A stretch of DNA of 64,000 bases, from assembly GCA_029718625.1 (NCBI GenBank), contig CM056376.1, positions 121,798,264 to 121,862,263 of the forward strand. Direction: 5' to 3'. The DNA is from Synaphobranchus kaupii (lineage: Eukaryota; Chordata; Actinopteri; Anguilliformes; Synaphobranchidae). Below are positions 61,148 through 64,000 of the stretch, piece after piece. The notes under the pieces are model-generated. The model was given only the letters and a program-made list of their open reading frames with translations. It was not told where the DNA came from and searched no databases. Each line of letters begins with the position of its first letter. Within the stretch, counting starts at the first letter, position 1. A program made the position numbers and the translations under genes.

Positions 61148-61797
61148 TACAAAGCCAAAAAAGTTTTCAAAAAAGTTGGGACAGTATGTAAAATTAAAAT
61201 TAAAAAGCAGAAAGCAGTGATTTGTAAATTCTCTTTTACAACAGTACAAAGAAAATATGTAATATTTTACCTTATCAACGTTATTGATAATTGTAAATAT
61301 ACGCTAATTCCGAATTTGATGCCTGCAACACATTCCAAAAATGTTAGGAGAGGGGCAACATAAAACTGGAAAGGTTGTGGAATGTTCAAAAAACACCTTC
61401 CACAGGTAAACAGGTGAAGCTAGCATGACTGGGTATAACAAGAGCATCCACAAAGGCTTGGGCGTTTATGAGCAAGGATGGGTTGAGGCCACTTTGCGAA
61501 AAGCTGTGAACAGTCCAACAGTTTAAGAACAGCGTTTCTCAATGCACAATTGCAAGGAATATAGCGATTTCACAATCTACGGTGCATGATATTATTAAAA
61601 GATTCAAAGAATCTGGAGAAATATCTGTGCATAAAGAGCAAGGCCGAAAACCAATATGGAATGCCCGTGACCTTTGATCCCTCAGATGGCACTGCATTAA
61701 AAACCAACATGCTTCTGTAAAGAATATAACCACATGGGCACGGGAATACTTTGGATAACCGTTGTCAGTAAACACAGTTCGTCGCTGCATCTACAAA

Positions 61798-62117
61798 TTC
61801 AATTCAATTTAATTTTATTTGTATAGCGCTTTTTACAGAGAACTGTCAGAAAGATGCTGCACAGAGAAACAGAAGGAAAATTGAGCAAAAAACCAGGCCT
61901 GAACCCCCAATCAGCAAAACGAGGTAAAAACTCCCGGTGGGAAGAAAAACACTCAACAGTAGCGAGAAAAAACTCCCCGATGGGAAGAAATCTCGGAAAG
62001 ACCCTGGCTAGACAGGGGGTGCCCATCCTTCGCTGGCCGGCCCAGTTTAAACTAAAGGTGGAATGGATGGTAATAAAATTTAATGAGGGATCTAATCAAA
62101 CTAGCTGGTAAGTAAAT
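61798..62117. mobile_element. Retroelement-type fragment inside the Tc1 copy
   Basis: Starts with aattcaattcaatttaattt followed by tatttgtatagcgctttt, a very common fish repeat. It includes aaaaactcc(c)-ggtggga modules repeated twice and cagggggtgcccatcc. The Tc1 sequence resumes without loss at tgcaagttaagactctac, so it is an insertion. The class is uncertain. Confidence 0.55.
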
Positions 62118-62560
62118 GCAAGTTAAGACTCTACTACGCAAAGCATAAGCCATATATCAACAACATCCACAAACGCCGCCGACTTCTCTGGGCTCAAGCT
62201 CATCTGAGATGGACTGACGCAAAGTGGAAACATGTTCTGTGGTCTGACGAGTCCACCTTTCAAATTGTTTTTGGAAATAATTGACGGGCCAAAGAGTAAA
62301 AGGACCATCCCAATTGTTACCAACGCAAGGTTCAAAAGCTGGCGTCTGTCATGGTATGGGGGTGTGTTAGTGTCCATGGCATGGGTAACTTGCACATCTG
62401 TGAAGGCACCATTCATGCTGAAGGGTACATATGCATTTTGGAGCAACATATGCTGCCGTCTAGATGACGTCTTTTTCAGGGACATCCCTGCTTATTTCAG
62501 CAAGACAATGCCAAGCCACATTCTGCATGTGTTACAACAGCATGGCTTCGTAGTCAGAGA

Positions 62561-62833
62561 GTGCAGGTGCTAGACTGGCCTTCCTGCAGTCCAGACCTGT
62601 CTCCCATTGAAAACGTGTGGCGCATTATGAAGCGCAAAATACGACAATGGAGACCCCGGACTGTTGAGCAGCTGAAGTCTTATATCAAGCAAGAATGCGA
62701 AAAAATTCCGCTTTCAAAACTACAACAATTAGTGTCCTCAGTTCCCAAAAGATTACTGAGTGTTATTAAAATAAAAGGATGTAACACAGTGGCAAACATG
62801 CCCCTGTTCCAACTTTTTTGGGACATATTGTAG
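62561..62833 (+). pseudogene. C-terminal Tc1-like transposase fragment
   Basis: A 90-codon ORF with WPSCSPDLSPIENVW, then IMKRKIRQWRPRTVEQLK and LQQLVSSVPKRLLSVIK. This is the end of a Tc1 transposase whose DDE/D domain cuts and pastes the element. The N-terminal helix-turn-helix half lies upstream in broken frames (61520-61795) beyond the interrupting fragment, so no functional protein is possible. Confidence 0.8.
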
Positions 62834-63041
62834 GCATCAAATTTAGAATGAGCGTATATTTACAAAAAAACTATAAAATTGATTTGTTAAAACATCGCTA
62901 ATAGCTTATCTTTACTGATAATAGCTTATCTTTACTGTTTTCAATTGAATACAGGTCAAAAAGGATTTGAAAATCATTGCTTTCTGTTTTTATTTAAATG
63001 TTATACACTGTCCCGACTTTTTTTTTAAATAGAGCTTTGTA

Positions 63042-64000
63042 TGTTAGGGTCAGGAGAATTTTAACACACAAATAAACAACGGAAACACTTGCCAGATGTG
63101 GAGGGGATTGATAATACTCTAAAGAGGGCTTGCATAGGCCTGGGAACAGAGAGAAAGAGGTGACTGTGCAGCGGAATTATTGAGAGAAAAAATGGGAAGG
63201 AGCTGGAACATTTAAATTATAAAATAATTTTAATATAAAATTATATTAAATTAACATGTTTTAAATTATAGTCTTGCATTTAATTTTGTGATATAATAAC
63301 AATGAAAGCAATATTGATAAGCAATGTCAATCATAAAACATTAATATTATTTCTGAATTTACATACAAAAAATATGTTTTACTCATGACTGAAGAAAAAT
63401 ACAATATTGTACAACAAATGTAGCCTATTGGAAAAGCCACTGTATAGAGAGTACAAAGACTTGAAGCAAATGGAACCGGCAAGCTGTGCTGCTTCAGCTT
63501 GCCACTTATGAGTCGCAGCTGCTACTTTGTAGATTTGTGTGGCAATATTCATGTGAACAGAAAAAGTGTAGCACAGACACTGATGTTTGCATCATTTAAT
63601 GCATTTCTATTTAATTGCGATACGATCCGCAGTTTATTTAATCAGGTTTAGGTTGTTAACACTTTATTTCTTCTCACGCCAGATCTCTCTGTTGATTCCG
63701 AACAATTTTTCAATTTTACGTACATACCCAGCACAATGGTGGGAAAATAATGTTATCTTCACGTTTTAATGGATCACGCAACAGGTTGGCATAATATGAG
63801 ATGTGTAGTCAACTGGCTCACCAGCAGGCCATTTGTTCTATCACTGATGTTGTGTTTTTATGATACAGTCACATTTATCCCTAGCTTCCTTTGAACTCAC
63901 CATGTATCCTTCTTCCTAGCACATTTCTTGGTTGGTAATTTTCAGTTTCTGTAATTGACACGCACAAACTCTATATAGCTAGCATAAGGATAGAGGTAAT
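63042..64000. other. Intron sequence, no gene recognised
   Basis: AT-rich. No exon matching the next upstream gabra2 coding block was found on the minus strand. Confidence 0.45.

Larger units (their letters stand above)
61148..63041 (+). mobile_element. Tc1-like transposon, full ends, transposase decayed and interrupted
   Basis: The long inverted ends start TACAAAGCC (61148) and end GAGCTTTGTA (63041). Both include a gttgggacag/ctgtcccgac block and a cagaaagca(g/a)tgattt block. The body follows a common fish Tc1-like transposon. The transposase is broken by stops and shifts; the best remaining piece is 62561-62833, with WPSCSPDLSPIENVW carrying the last catalytic region. A 320-bp retroelement fragment interrupts it at 61798-62117. 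Confidence 0.85.

Overview
The window is vertebrate DNA, most likely from a ray-finned (teleost-type) fish. The evidence is five exons of a GABA-A receptor alpha subunit gene, best matched to gabra2, on the minus strand, in AT-rich introns crowded with fish-type repeats (UnaL2/L2-like LINE ends, Tc1-like, hAT, PIF/Harbinger-like and TTAA-site elements, long CA/TG tracts). No other host gene was recognised. The five exons (221, 83, 144, 153 and at least 181 bp) have consensus AG/GT borders, compatible phases and no stop codons. They run from the extracellular domain through the Cys-loop and TM1 to TM2-TM3. The exons for the signal peptide and N-terminus should lie beyond the right edge, and the TM3-TM4 loop and TM4 exon beyond the left edge.

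Layout, left to right: 1-181, TM2/TM3 exon. 182-32627, a 32.4-kb intron holding a piggyBac-like relic with a nested hAT MITE, a TIR element, a tRNA-derived SINE, an element with palindromic ends holding a LINE-like tail, a self-nested L2/Rex1-like LINE, a Harbinger-like element ending in a 7 x 22-bp array, a complete Ty3/Gypsy retrotransposon (21606-26052) with identical 221-bp LTRs, a Tc1 deletion derivative, a second hAT MITE and a Tc1 pseudogene. 32628-32780, TM1 exon. 32781-41315, an intron with homopolymer tracts, a solo LTR, a TIR element and a MITE. 41316-41459, exon. 41460-47239, an intron with a GC-rich block. 47240-47322, Cys-loop exon, whose acceptor directly abuts about 340 bp of alternating TG/CG-rich repeat. 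47323-57302, an intron with a Harbinger element carrying a Myb-like ORF and a nested L2 LINE, and a self-nested TTAA-site element. 57303-57523, ligand-domain exon. 57524-64000, part of the next upstream intron, with a second SINE copy and an interrupted Tc1 copy.

The most interesting signals are these. (i) The Gypsy element has a GGGAAAC slippery site in the correct phase, followed by a predicted H-type pseudoknot at the gag-pol boundary. (ii) The same element has perfect LTRs but four single-base +1 disruptions in its reading frames. (iii) The exon acceptor next to a giant TG/GC tract leaves little room for a normal branch site. (iv) A TTAA-flanked element has inserted into an older copy of its own family. 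(v) A ~400-bp tRNA-derived SINE occurs twice with perfect 11-bp target duplications, both ending in TCTG.
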